Source of the DNA: Liolophura sinensis
Lineage: Eukaryota > Mollusca > Polyplacophora > Chitonida > Chitonidae
Reading direction: 5' to 3'
DNA length: 41,302 bases
Assembly (NCBI RefSeq): GCF_032854445.1
Contig: NC_088300.1
Span: forward strand, 46,309,682-46,350,983
The notes beneath the pieces were generated by a model. The model worked only from the letters and a program-made list of their open reading frames with translations, had not been told where the DNA came from and did not search any database. The position numbers were made by a program, and so were the translations under genes. The first letter of the stretch is position 1. Each line of letters starts with the position of its first letter. This document shows positions 21,301 to 26,911 of this stretch, piece by piece.

Positions 21301-24213
21301 AGCTTAAGGTAACAACCACCTAAACTATCTTGAAGGCGCCGCCGGCCGCGGACTGGCATCAAGGCCTGGAGGACAGTGGGTGCCAGTGTCTCGGAAATAG
21401 AACTGGATTGAAACCAAACGGGATCGTGTAGCCGAGCCACTCACAGACAATTCTTTGTTGTATGTCGAATTTTGAGCAAGTCATATTGCTACAATCGTTT
21501 GTCTTTCGTACAATTGGCTCAAGAAGGTTGATCTACCCTGAACATTAGTCCGATAGTTCCGGCATAAATGTGACAATCTACTCAATCAATGGCTGCTCCC
21601 ATAGCTTTCCAAGAATTTTATAGGAATATTTGTAGCGCAAGCATTTTCCATATAAGACAGTGTGTTGTTGTCTTTTCCTGTGATGACTGTTTCATTTATA
21701 ACTTTCAGTTTACTCATCAGAAACTCCCCTAACGTGGTCATTTATTATATTATTCCAGTCTTAAAGAAGGCAATGCATTCAAAGTCCATAATGTGAAAAT
21801 ACTATAAGATGGACACTTTTGCTATATGATTTCAATGTTAAAGAATGGAATACATTTACAGTCTATAAGGTGAAAATACTATGAGGATAGACGCATTTGT
21901 TATATGACTTCAGTGCTAAAACTGGAATTCATTCACTGCCCATGAAGTGAAAATACTAGAAGATCGACACATTTGTTATGCGATTTCAGTGCTAAAGAAT
22001 GGAATACATTCACTGGTCATAGGCGGAATTACTGTTAGATTCTGCCAACTGCCCATTTTGGGTCAGTTTTTATATTTAGTGTAACACAGGATAAGAAGAG
22101 ACTTGTTGATGTTGCGTTTGTTGTTGGACATGGTGTTGTTGATAGTGGGGTACATTTTTTAAATGCTGATGCGAAGCAATTTGAGACGGCAAATCGGTCA
22201 GTTTTCCTTGTTTTTATATTTAGTAAATAATTCGTATAAAAATAGGGCGGACTACCGGAAAAAGATGTAATGCTTTAATTTACATGTAGGATAGTGCAAC
22301 TGACCTAGGCCTATTATCTAACATAGTCCTCTTAAGTCAGTGTAGGTGGTTGTCAAGAATCCTTTACCTTTTCAAATTGCTGAAGTGCAGTTACCATCAG
22401 ACGTGATTCCCAAAAAGCTGAGATTCAATGGCCGGGCGTGTAATGTCGCGAGTGTTTATATAGAAATTTCTACTTAACTTCAATTGCTGGGTGGAAATTC
22501 TACATTTCATAAGAAGCTCTATCAACACTGTCTTTCTTAATAGAACTAGATATAACTGTGTATGATACAGGCTGTGATATACTAAATGGCCGAGTGGTCA
22601 GCTTGTTGGCGCAGTATAGTGACTCCGGAGCCTCTCACCAGTGCAATCACTGGGAGTTCATCTCAGGTTGTACGTGGAAGGGCTGCCTACAACCTGCGAT
22701 TTCCTCCTAACTTTGCTCGGTCTCCTCCCACTACAGTACTGACCGACATCGTCTAAGTGAAATTCTCTTGAGAACGGCGTAAAATACTAATGTAATAAAT
22801 ATATACCCCACTTAATGTGAAAAATGTGCTAAATAATTAGTTTAATCTTAGAATAATTATGATAGTTAAAGTTTCCCATTTTCTCCATGAACACACAGAT
22901 ATAGAGACTAACGCTATGCTAGGATATGATGCTGCATTCCCTGCCACACAACCTCCTGCCAAAAACTTAAAAACCATGATATTTCGTTGAAGTGTAAATG
23001 TCGCGTATTTGCCTGGTTATTTAATAGAAAAAAAAATGGCAACCAACTGTGGTACGTGATGATGTTATGAATCATGTGGACTGAAATAAAGGGGTGTTTT
23101 TTGTTGTTGTTTTTTTTTTTACAATACCATTTTCAAAAAATTATTCAGTATGTCAGTAAAAACAAATATTTTACACATAATTAATTATTCTTTATTCGTT
23201 AATAACGTGCAGGTCTTAGATCAAGGAATAAACTTTAACACATAGTAGTTATATTTGGGCTTGTATTTTGGTAAAGTTTCCATACACTGGTGATAACGCA
23301 AACAATTGTACAGCTGAATATCAACTCCTTTAACATAAATATATAGATTTTTACAGCACACGAAATAATCTTTTGGGTGGATTTTGTTACTTACCTTATA
23401 TTCTTTTTCTCGTTCTGCTAAGTTATGAAGTTGTCGGCTAAGTTCAAAGGCAGTGACGATAGGGTCATCGCTGGAGAGAGAGATGTATGCTGTGCTGGCT
23501 AAACCTCTGTAGGCGTTCAGACGGGAGCGAGAATGCACAAACCTGTCAAAGGTTTTATGATTGGTACACTCCGTGCAATAACAGAAATAGTTGTGAGGTT
23601 TTTGTATAGAGAACCCTTTCTGTAACAACATATGTACGATGTCAAAATTATTGCACTGGGACGCCAGGACGATAGGGGTGATATCTGGCGCAAAGGTAGA
23701 ACTGTTCTCCTCCTGGTCGTAGAAGCCATGTTGGAACTCCAGCTCCATACGAGCGCGACTGTCCGAATATATAGCATGATTCAAAAAGATATCACAAATT
23801 TTCACACTTTCCGTTTTAATTGCATATAATAAAGCTTCCTCAATGACGTCTAAGCTGCATCTATCGAGCAGGTACTGGAGCGTGTCGTAGTGCTCGCCCT
23901 GTACAGCCAACTGCAACGCAGACCTGCCCAGGTAATCCCGACAGTTCAAATTCAGACTTCCGTTCTCTTGTATGCACTGCTGCACTTCGTACAGGTAACC
24001 ACAACTTGCGGCCGCCAGGAAGCGCCGTTCCGAATCCGTCAGGGGGACATCCCCGAAGATGCTCCGTGCCACTCGGTCATCACTGGACTGCTGGTGGGCT
24101 TTTTTGGACTCCTTCTTATGGTCCCCAGATATCTTCCGAAAAACGCCCGGGTGTACGTTGTTGTTGTGAACGTTTTGTTGCTGGCTTGGGGATATTCTCC
24201 GTATAAAGCTCAT
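262..24213 (-). CDS. TRPC: TRPC-family (short transient receptor potential) cation channel, multi-exon, C-terminus beyond window
   Basis: Seen: joining minus-strand exons 24213-23395, 11221-11063, 10380-10216, 9833-9632, 9382-9191, 4231-3991, 2520-2298, 1537-1379 and 315-262 gives one continuous frame of about 740 residues with GT/AG at every internal junction. Domain order: four ankyrin repeats (about residues 60-204), TRP_2 linker with HSRSRLN and an H-x3-C-x-C-x2-C cluster, S1 (exon 3), S2 (exon 4), S3 (exon 5), S4 and S5 (exon 6), LFWATFG pore and NMLIAMM S6 (exon 7), EWKFAR TRP box (exon 8). This order is diagnostic of TRPC. Family knowledge: tetrameric plasma-membrane non-selective Ca2+/Na+ channels activated downstream of phospholipase C. 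Subgroup is unresolved; it looks like a divergent invertebrate member. The pore turret between exons 6 and 7 is short unless one or more small exons are added (see 3771-3943 and 2774-2799). The C-terminal tail is cut by the window edge. Confidence 0.93.
316..1378 (-). other. TRPC intron 8
   Basis: 1063 nt between exon 8 and predicted exon 9. No repeats or further exon-like segments stand out; a further small exon cannot be excluded. Confidence 0.6.
1379..1537 (-). CDS. TRPC: TRPC exon 8: TRP box and proximal C-terminus
   Basis: 53 codons, phase 0 at both ends. It begins [26 protein letters not shown] is TRP box 1, the family hallmark directly after S6. Then [19 protein letters not shown], the conserved LP-PFN-IP-PKS segment (TRP box 2 region), and a basic/hydrophobic end [11 protein letters not shown]. 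Acceptor CTTTCAG|GAT, donor CGATTG|GTGAGA. The TRP helix runs along the inner membrane face and couples to gating in this family. Confidence 0.93.
1538..2297 (-). other. TRPC intron 7
   Basis: 760 nt, AT-rich, GTGGGA donor and CTTTCAG acceptor. I see no other feature. Confidence 0.85.
2298..2520 (-). CDS. TRPC: TRPC exon 7: pore helix, selectivity region, S6
   Basis: 223 nt, phase 2 in and phase 0 out. It reads [16 protein letters not shown], which is the TRPC pore helix and filter region with the LFW motif, then an acidic loop ([14 protein letters not shown]), then [20 protein letters not shown], which is S6 with the near-invariant NMLIAMM. Ends TFQEIQ at donor ATACAG|GTGGGA; acceptor GTCTTGCAG|T. 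The filter-to-S6 loop is about nine residues longer than in the mammalian and fly TRPCs I can recall. Confidence 0.93.
2521..3770 (-). other. TRPC intronic region between turret and pore exons
   Basis: About 1.25 kb upstream of exon 7. Apart from candidate micro-exon 2774-2799 nothing is recognised. The family's turret length means at least one coding segment should lie between exon 6 and exon 7. Confidence 0.6.
2774..2799 (-). CDS. Candidate TRPC turret micro-exon 6c
   Basis: After acceptor CCGCTTTCAG|TCC the phase 0 frame reads SLGGLACN and leaves at AATAA|GTGGGA in phase 2, which fits exon 7. A longer form to 2753 (donor GA|GTCCTC, poor) would read on through KWETFSI. That ACNKW-x-x-F pattern recalls the AC-x-x-W-x-x-F stretch I recall just before the pore in arthropod TRP channels. 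Not phase-compatible with exon 6 or 6b directly; only with 6b'. Weak support. Confidence 0.2.
3771..3840 (-). CDS. Candidate alternative TRPC turret exon 6b' (tandem copy of 6b)
   Basis: Open in frame after a strong acceptor (pyrimidine-rich run ending GACAACAG|C) with phase 2 entry. It would encode [20 protein letters not shown] and a few more residues, ending at ACTGGT|GTAAAA (phase 0) or two bases earlier (phase 1). It is a diverged copy of 6b: both share I-L-x-x-P-V-Y-R, and the V, Y and R codons differ only at third positions. Neither exit phase fits exon 7 directly; the phase 0 exit fits the candidate exon at 2774-2799. It may instead be a dead exon copy. Confidence 0.3.
3780..3990 (-). 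repeat. Tandem duplication of intron-plus-exon unit (~101-110 bp)
   Basis: Two diverged adjacent units read on the minus strand: 3990-3890 and 3889 to about 3780. Both begin GTAACACATAT followed by a T-rich stretch, then TTTGACAA and later TAATACTAG, with PVYR-coding bases near the end. The unit is the start of the intron after exon 6 plus candidate exon 6b. The last 30 bases of exon 6 also resemble the start of the second copy (ACAACAGC, ACTTCAA). Confidence 0.7.
3890..3943 (-). CDS. Candidate TRPC exon 6b: pore turret
   Basis: 54 nt open in the required frame, phase 2 in (acceptor GACAAG|A) and phase 2 out at a strong donor (AATAG|GTAACA). It would encode [17 protein letters not shown] plus split codons. 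Adding it makes the distance from the S5 GL to the pore LFW 40 residues, close to the roughly 41 expected from family members I recall, and puts a Phe at the place where TRPCs have F-x-x-L before LFW. The weakness is that the intron from exon 6 would be only 47 nt (3944-3990), very short for an animal. Inference from phase, length and motif. Confidence 0.45.
3991..4231 (-). CDS. TRPC: TRPC exon 6: S4, S4-S5 linker, S5
   Basis: 241 nt, phase 1 in and phase 2 out. It contains [20 protein letters not shown] (S4), [17 protein letters not shown] (the highly conserved TRPC S4-S5 linker, LQIS-GRML) and [20 protein letters not shown] (S5). Acceptor GTTGTAG|GTG. The frame meets TAA at 3988, so the exon must stop before it. 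The only good in-phase donor is CAACAA|GTAACA, which leaves two bases. A related sequence recurs twice more in the next 200 bp (see 3780-3990). Confidence 0.9.
4327..4676 (+). mobile_element. tRNA-derived SINE, second family
   Basis: The head has an A-box-like GGTGGCTTAGTGAGG and a B box GGTTCAATCCC about 45 bp later, then a long body containing AAGCTGTCGA and CGTTTGTTGAAG, and an A-rich tail (CAACAAATAAATAAACAAAT). The body matches the copy at 39700-40031, so this is a family and not a lone tRNA relic. Confidence 0.7.
4765..4860 (-). mobile_element. SINE head fragment with perfect B box
   Basis: Minus strand carries GGTTCGAATCC (4805-4795), an exact Pol III B-box match, preceded by a tRNA-like stretch. 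The body cannot be followed far. Probably a truncated SINE next to the copy at 4327-4676. Confidence 0.4.
5368..5625 (+). mobile_element. Possible degraded tRNA-derived SINE
   Basis: CAGTGGCCGAGGTTTTAGGA resembles a tRNA-Ser/Leu-type A box, with a poor B box (GGGTTGTATG) 45 bp on. No clear tail. Low-confidence call. Confidence 0.3.
5695..6625. repeat. Degenerate GGAGGGAAAC repeat surrounding the minisatellite
   Basis: GTGGAGGGAAAC-type motifs followed by GACA and CGCC or CACCTT recur every 25-45 bp on both sides of the regular core (for example 5752, 6357, 6437, 6593). Looks like an older, decayed part of the same array. Confidence 0.7.
5905..6315. repeat. 45-bp minisatellite, about 9 units
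   Basis: Units read GAGGGAAACTCAAAGT, AAGGGAAAACTGACAG, then GCTGTCAATGAG, 45 bp in total. Copies differ by a few substitutions. Because 45 is a multiple of three, the minus strand stays open for 134 codons as a 15-residue repeat ([15 protein letters not shown]); nothing else suggests it is coding. Most units contain TGACAG-G-CTGTCA or its AGACAG variant, an inverted repeat. Confidence 0.92.
6648..6672 (+). other. G-quadruplex-type G runs
   Basis: Four runs of 5, 4, 5 and 5 G separated by TGTT, A and A. This meets the usual intramolecular G-quadruplex pattern on the + strand, which is the template strand of the TRPC gene. A weaker G cluster follows at 6746-6768. Confidence 0.7.
9191..9382 (-). 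CDS. TRPC: TRPC exon 5: S3
   Basis: 192 nt (residues 449-512), phase 1 in and phase 1 out. The first split codon is Gly. It contains [18 protein letters not shown], the family's W-E-K pre-S3 helix, then [20 protein letters not shown], which is S3. The exon ends MSPG at donor CCAG|GTAAGT; acceptor CGTTTTAG|GC. The S3-S4 loop ([17 protein letters not shown]) is polar, as in the family. Confidence 0.92.
9383..9631 (-). other. TRPC intron 4
   Basis: 249 nt, GTATGT donor and CGTTTTAG acceptor. Nothing else seen. Confidence 0.9.
9632..9833 (-). CDS. TRPC: TRPC exon 4: S2 and S2-S3 region
   Basis: 202 nt, entered at phase 0 and left at phase 1 (donor GTAG|GTATGT). It starts [20 protein letters not shown], matching the TRPC 'SPF-KF' entry into S2, and the Leu-rich stretch [11 protein letters not shown] is S2. 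A Thr/Ser/Gln-rich polar loop follows, then a hydrophobic helix ([13 protein letters not shown]) that completes in exon 5. Acceptor TTGTTTCAG|GTT; a decayed copy of this acceptor and exon start lies just upstream (9843-9898). Confidence 0.92.
9834..10215 (-). other. TRPC intron 3
   Basis: 382 nt. Contains the duplicated acceptor at 9843-9898; otherwise AT-rich and featureless. Confidence 0.9.
9843..9898 (-). repeat. Decayed tandem copy of the exon 4 acceptor and exon start
   Basis: Minus strand reads TGTTGTTTCAG|GTTTATGAAATTG then ATTCATGAAATTTTTGAA, paralleling the true TTGTTTCAG|GTTGGTGAAATT then ATTTATGAAATTTATGAA about 54 bp downstream. Using the upper acceptor (exon start 9885) would hit TGA after seven codons, so it would give a truncated product. 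Confidence 0.65.
10216..10380 (-). CDS. TRPC: TRPC exon 3: pre-S1 elbow and S1
   Basis: 55 codons (residues 327-381), phase 0 at both ends. It begins [11 protein letters not shown], the TRPC 'F-A-x-x-x-CQ' motif, followed by [11 protein letters not shown], the pre-S1 segment. A hydrophobic run at about 352-376 ([15 protein letters not shown] and onward) is S1. The acceptor is a run of TTG triplets ending TTGTAG|TTT, so the ACAACA repeat at 10381-10399 on the + strand acts as the pyrimidine-rich tract. Donor CCAAG|GTAAGG. Confidence 0.92.
10381..11062 (-). other. TRPC intron 2
   Basis: 682 nt between exons 2 and 3, with the TTG-repeat acceptor tract. No gene or repeat recognised. Confidence 0.9.
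11063..11221 (-). CDS. TRPC: TRPC exon 2: linker helices
   Basis: 53 codons (residues 274-326), phase 0 at both ends, with acceptor CGTTTCAG|AGT and donor AAAAAG|GTAAAG. It starts [20 protein letters not shown] and ends [10 protein letters not shown]. Joined to exon 1 it reads EYK|SEYK and joined to exon 3 it reads EQKK|FIAH, which continue the TRPC linker-helix pattern without a gap. This segment lies between the ankyrin domain and the membrane domain, on the cytoplasmic side. Confidence 0.92.
11724..11963 (+). mobile_element. tRNA-derived SINE (V-SINE/RUDI-like), near full length
   Basis: Clear B-box region (GTGAGTTCAAGTCCAG), then GCTGGCTTCCTCTCCGG, TGGGTTTCCCCCGCG, GGTTTCCTCCCACCATAAT, CTGGCCGCCGTCGTA and the end GCGTAAAACACCAATCTAAT. 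The A box is degraded. Best-preserved copy in the window. Confidence 0.88.
12286..12470 (-). mobile_element. Diverged tRNA-derived SINE
   Basis: Minus strand has B box GGTTCAAATCCAGCTC at about 12449-12434 and ends near 12290 with AAGCGAAATATTCCTGAGTA, the same 3' motif as the V-type copies. The middle is diverged. Confidence 0.55.
14385..14450 (-). mobile_element. SINE 3' remnant
   Basis: AAGAACATTTCACTTATGCG followed by decayed body sequence matches the 3' part of the V-type SINE read on the minus strand. Confidence 0.4.
16866..17155 (+). mobile_element. Diverged tRNA-derived SINE
   Basis: A-box-like TTGCTCAGTTTAGAAC, B box GAGCTCGAATCCAG 45 bp on, a CT-rich body with repeated CTCC blocks and GGTTTCCTCCAGCC, and an end ACAAAACACAAATGTAATAA. 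Fits the V-type SINE plan with an altered body. Confidence 0.5.
17654..17679. repeat. C16-(AC)5 tract
   Basis: Sixteen C followed by five AC units; a simple-sequence microsatellite in intron 1. Confidence 0.9.
20021..20174. repeat. Two copies of a 77-bp unit leading into the minisatellite
   Basis: 20021-20097 and 20098-20174 are nearly identical (CCATACATTCCCCATCTCAT then TTTCTGCACT, CTATCCCACA and TATGTACATGTACATCA). Each contains the CGTTCTGTCCTCACCATACA core that becomes the 36-bp repeat, so it looks like a parent of, or an insertion into, the array. Confidence 0.85.
20163..21165. repeat. 36-bp minisatellite, about 28 units
   Basis: Consensus begins CTTATCATCAACGTCCTACC and continues CTCACCATACATTCCC. 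About 24 units run in perfect 36-bp register, then single-base losses break it after about 21000. Since 36 is a multiple of three, two + frames and one - frame stay open for 250-314 codons as 12-residue repeats such as [12 protein letters not shown] or [12 protein letters not shown]; these are treated as non-coding. Units 3-7 and 8-12 form a 180-bp higher-order duplication marked by variant CACAATGCATTC units. Confidence 0.95.
21196..21445 (-). mobile_element. Possible tRNA-derived SINE
   Basis: Minus strand starts GTGAGTGGCTCGGCTACACG and has GGTTTCAATCCAGTTC 30 bp on, resembling A and B boxes. The body does not match the other SINEs here and no tail is clear. Confidence 0.35.
21755..22030. 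repeat. Tandem repeat, unit about 78 bp, 3.5 copies
   Basis: TTCAGTGCTAAAGAATGGAA, then TACATTCACTG, GTGAAAATACTA and GACACATTTGTTATATGA recurs starting near 21755, 21831, 21909 and 21984. Copies are about 80% alike by eye. Confidence 0.85.
22585..22803 (+). mobile_element. tRNA-derived SINE (V-SINE/RUDI-like), internally deleted
   Basis: A box TGGCCGAGTGGTCAGC, GGAGCCTCTCACCAGTGCAA, a degraded B box, GGTCTCCTCCCACTACAGTA and the end ACGGCGTAAAATACTAATGT. About 20 bp of the usual body after the B box are missing. Confidence 0.8.
23395..24213 (-). CDS. TRPC: TRPC exon 1: N-terminus, ankyrin repeats, TRP_2 linker
   Basis: Encodes residues 1-273. The start is the ATG at 24213-24211: it has A at -3, and an in-frame TGA at 24249-24247 closes the frame upstream. 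A polar, Gln/Asn/His-rich head (1-50) is followed by ankyrin-type repeats at about 60-88, 89-118, 120-146 and 176-204; the second has the [13 protein letters not shown] signature. The TRP_2 linker follows with H207, C211, C213 and C216, matching the zinc-binding His-Cys-Cys-Cys site seen in TRPC structures, then HSRSRLN at 227-233. The exon ends in EYK at a strong donor (AAG|GTAAGT), phase 0. The ankyrin domain drives assembly and partner binding on the cytoplasmic side in this family. An earlier non-coding exon cannot be excluded. Confidence 0.93.
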
Positions 24214-24259
24214 TTTGTCGCCAGGTTCATGTGGCAAAAAACGTTTTCAAAATTTCCAT
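24210..24259 (-). promoter_or_regulatory. Two upstream ORFs chained to the TRPC start codon
   Basis: uORF1 runs from ATG 24259 to TGA 24227 (11 codons with stop). Its stop overlaps the start of uORF2 (ATG 24230 to TGA 24210, 7 codons with stop) in an ATGA. uORF2's stop overlaps the TRPC start codon at 24213 in another ATGA. Such a chain would make translation of the channel depend on leaky scanning or reinitiation, provided the mRNA 5' end lies upstream of 24259. Confidence 0.5.
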
Positions 24260-26499
24260 TTCGCGTATTTTAAACGTAAAATCACATCTTTTTCCAACTA
24301 CATGCCTGGAGGCGTGAAGCTATTTGCCCTGAGTAACATTCTGTGCATTAAGACACGTTCGAGTGATCAATTGGAATACCGAATGACCATCTTATTTGCT
24401 AGGTAAAGTCCAGGTGTTGGCCTCCCATCAACAACTGCCGGTTTACGTCTCAGGGTTAGTCCTGAATACTGAATGTTTATCAATGAGTAAACCTGAGATC
24501 GTTGATAAACGTCAGCCGAGATGCCAATAACTCGTCCCCGTCCCTCAGTGTGTACCCGTGTCCGCTCGGCTCACAGTCCCAGCAGTATCGATGGTATTTC
24601 CAGTTGCCGTCTTCTTGACTGCTTAGCCGTCGCCGGGATATCAAACGTATAAAGCCAACTGTCTGGAATATGACTCTAGCGGGGATTTAGACATTCCCCT
24701 ATTGAACGGTTCCTCAAGTGACTGCGCTGTGTGTTTGTGTAGGGGAAGTCCCAGCTCCAATCCCCGGCTTCAGCCTCCGAACGTAAGCGTGAATGAAGCG
24801 GAATAAACCATCCCGAGTATAGCCGCCAGCAAAGGACAGGTAGCTTATTCAAGTATGCCGGATAGAACATCAGTAAAAATTAGAACACCATCGGATAATG
24901 CTAGGTTGTGATGATTCAGCCCATAGATAAAGCGGGATAGGCTTGACGGCTTGTCCTCACTACAGCCTGAAACGAGAGACCTTCTTCACACAAGGTAACA
25001 AACAGTACCTTCTCCCAGGAGACCTCGAATCAGTGCTGACCAGTTCATCTGATAACGAAAAGCTCCAACACTATAAAACCTTTAAATGATACTCTAGAAC
25101 TTAAGTTAACTGAAGACGGTTGGACTTGCAAATTAGCATGTTGTAGTGCCTCTCTTGCAAAGGTTTTTATTCCAATTGTGCCTCCATCCGGTTCGATTTT
25201 TAAATGTACTTGGCGGAGATCCGATTATAGATTGGCATTGCAAACAGTGTTTTCCCATCCCGAATATTTGCAAATCAGACGGACAGAAATGTTTCTCAAG
25301 ACTAAGAATTAGCTTCCAAGTAGCATTAGCGGACAGACTTCTCCCAGCGAACAAACGGTCGTCAATCAATAGGCAACCAAACTGTAGGATCACAGAAAAC
25401 TTTTTGTGGTCACTGTAACTTACGAAAGAAAAAAAGTGACATAGGGGAAACCGATAATCTACATCCCTTTGAGAAACCCGATATCGGCATACTATGTAGT
25501 GAACTTTAGCCGTCTTACAGTGTTCACAGTTGGAAGAGAATGTATCATATGTTTTGAAGAACTCCATCAAAGTTGACTCATATAGATCTGTTCAATATGT
25601 TCCTATATATTTCCCCCACCCCGATTCCGCCGAGTGGTTGACTGGAAACGTTGTAATTGTTTTACAAGGCATTGAACAATTGTTTAATTGAGGGAAACAA
25701 CGAACCTTTGTTAGTTGGCGCTGTTGATATTCCATACAATTTTCTTTGGCATAAAACTGTATCCAGTTTTCATTGGGTCGATCACATAACAGCGGTATTG
25801 GTCCATGACGTCCAGAGTCCGGCTATGGAGAGCTAGGGTTATGTCCATGCCGGGGAATTACTATGGAGATTGACCTACCTGAGGGTTTGATGAATTGATT
25901 ACCTTGTACGGTTAGTGACACAGATTTTATTGTCAGGGAAACAGATCTCGGTGTGACAGCCGAGCCGTTGGTCGGAGATATTGTGGTTTGTTTGATGACT
26001 ATTTATGTACTTTGCTATAGGATGACACAGGAAGTGTGTATGATGGTACCAGTGGCAAAAACGGTAATGACTAGTACATGGTGCTATATCAATATAGCAT
26101 ATGTTGACTTCAGTCGTTCTCTCACTGGCGTGTACATTTACTGTATGAGCGAACAGATATCGGATAAAAAGGCCACTGAGTTTTAAAGAGTAATGCCTCA
26201 GAAAGTGATGTGAAGTTTATAATGTGGATAGGATTTGCGCACATATATTTTACGATGCATATATATAGACGGAATGCTCTCTGACCATCTAAATGTGCTA
26301 AATTCTACAGTGCGCACTGTACATTTTTCGAAATAATGTAAGGTATACTTAGTTTGTTTATGATGACCAGAAGGAAATGTGATTTAATGTATGCAGCCAA
26401 GAGGAAACACATTCAAGGAAAGCATTAGTATCCCTATGAAAGCGACGATTTACATAGGAAATAAAATCCTCTGTAACAGCAAAATAGTGACAAGAGTCA

Positions 26500-26640
26500 A
26501 TTTCCGTTGTTTACATCGTTCCATCCTAATTTTGTACTTAGCGTACTTCTCTGGTGGTTTGTGTTAATCATCGTTTTGGGAATTGACCTTACGATTATTG
26601 ACCTGTAACGTCCATTTTGGTTGACGAATTTTAGTTACCA
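26500..26640 (+). repeat. Dispersed repeat, copy 1
   Basis: Resembles 36050-36195 in the same orientation: TGGTTTGTGTTAATCATCGT against TGGTTTGTGTTGATCGTTGT, then a shared ATTGAC / TTGACC / GGTTGAC pattern and upstream ATCC-TCCTA. Type unknown; no terminal repeats seen. Confidence 0.55.
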
Positions 26641-26864
26641 CAATGCTGGCTGGCCAGTGTGACCGTAGTGATCCACATCGGTCTAACTGACAACCTTCCG
26701 TTCATACAATCCAGCTAATTATCTCACAGTCATTATCAAATCAAACCAGGGCTTAATTAATTTGTAGTTTTAGCAATTACAACTGACAACCAGGCGCAGT
26801 CAGTTTTCACTTGTAGTGCTTTGTATACGTGGTCAGTTGATTTGCATAATTGTTATAATTGCAA

Positions 26865-26911
26865 GTCGTGATAAGTCTCAATCAGCTTTAACTTTTGAGA
26901 CTTTTATCACG
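26865..26911. repeat. Inverted repeat (hairpin)
   Basis: Arms TCGTGATAAGTCTCAA (26865-26881) and TTGAGACTTTTATCACGA (26894-26911) pair over about 15 bp with a two-base bulge and a 12-base loop. Confidence 0.75.

Larger units (their letters stand above)
11222..23394 (-). other. TRPC intron 1 (12.2 kb)
   Basis: Joins exon 1 (EYK) to exon 2 (SEYK) in phase 0. It holds SINE copies at 11724, 12286, 14385, 16866, 21196 and 22585, a (GCCGAT)3 run near 13177, a C16-(AC)5 tract at 17654, the 36-bp minisatellite at 20163 and the 78-bp tandem repeat at 21755. I see no other gene in it; the stretches 12480-14380, 14460-16860 and 17690-19960 show nothing supportable. Confidence 0.85.

Noticed and set aside
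24645-24660. TATAAAG near 24648 as a TRPC promoter
   Set aside because: It is on the plus strand, the wrong orientation for the minus-strand gene, and no other core element supports it.
25133-25570. 145-codon minus-strand open frame
   Set aside because: No recognisable domain, no splice context, and Cys/His spacing matches no family I know. Chance frame more likely.
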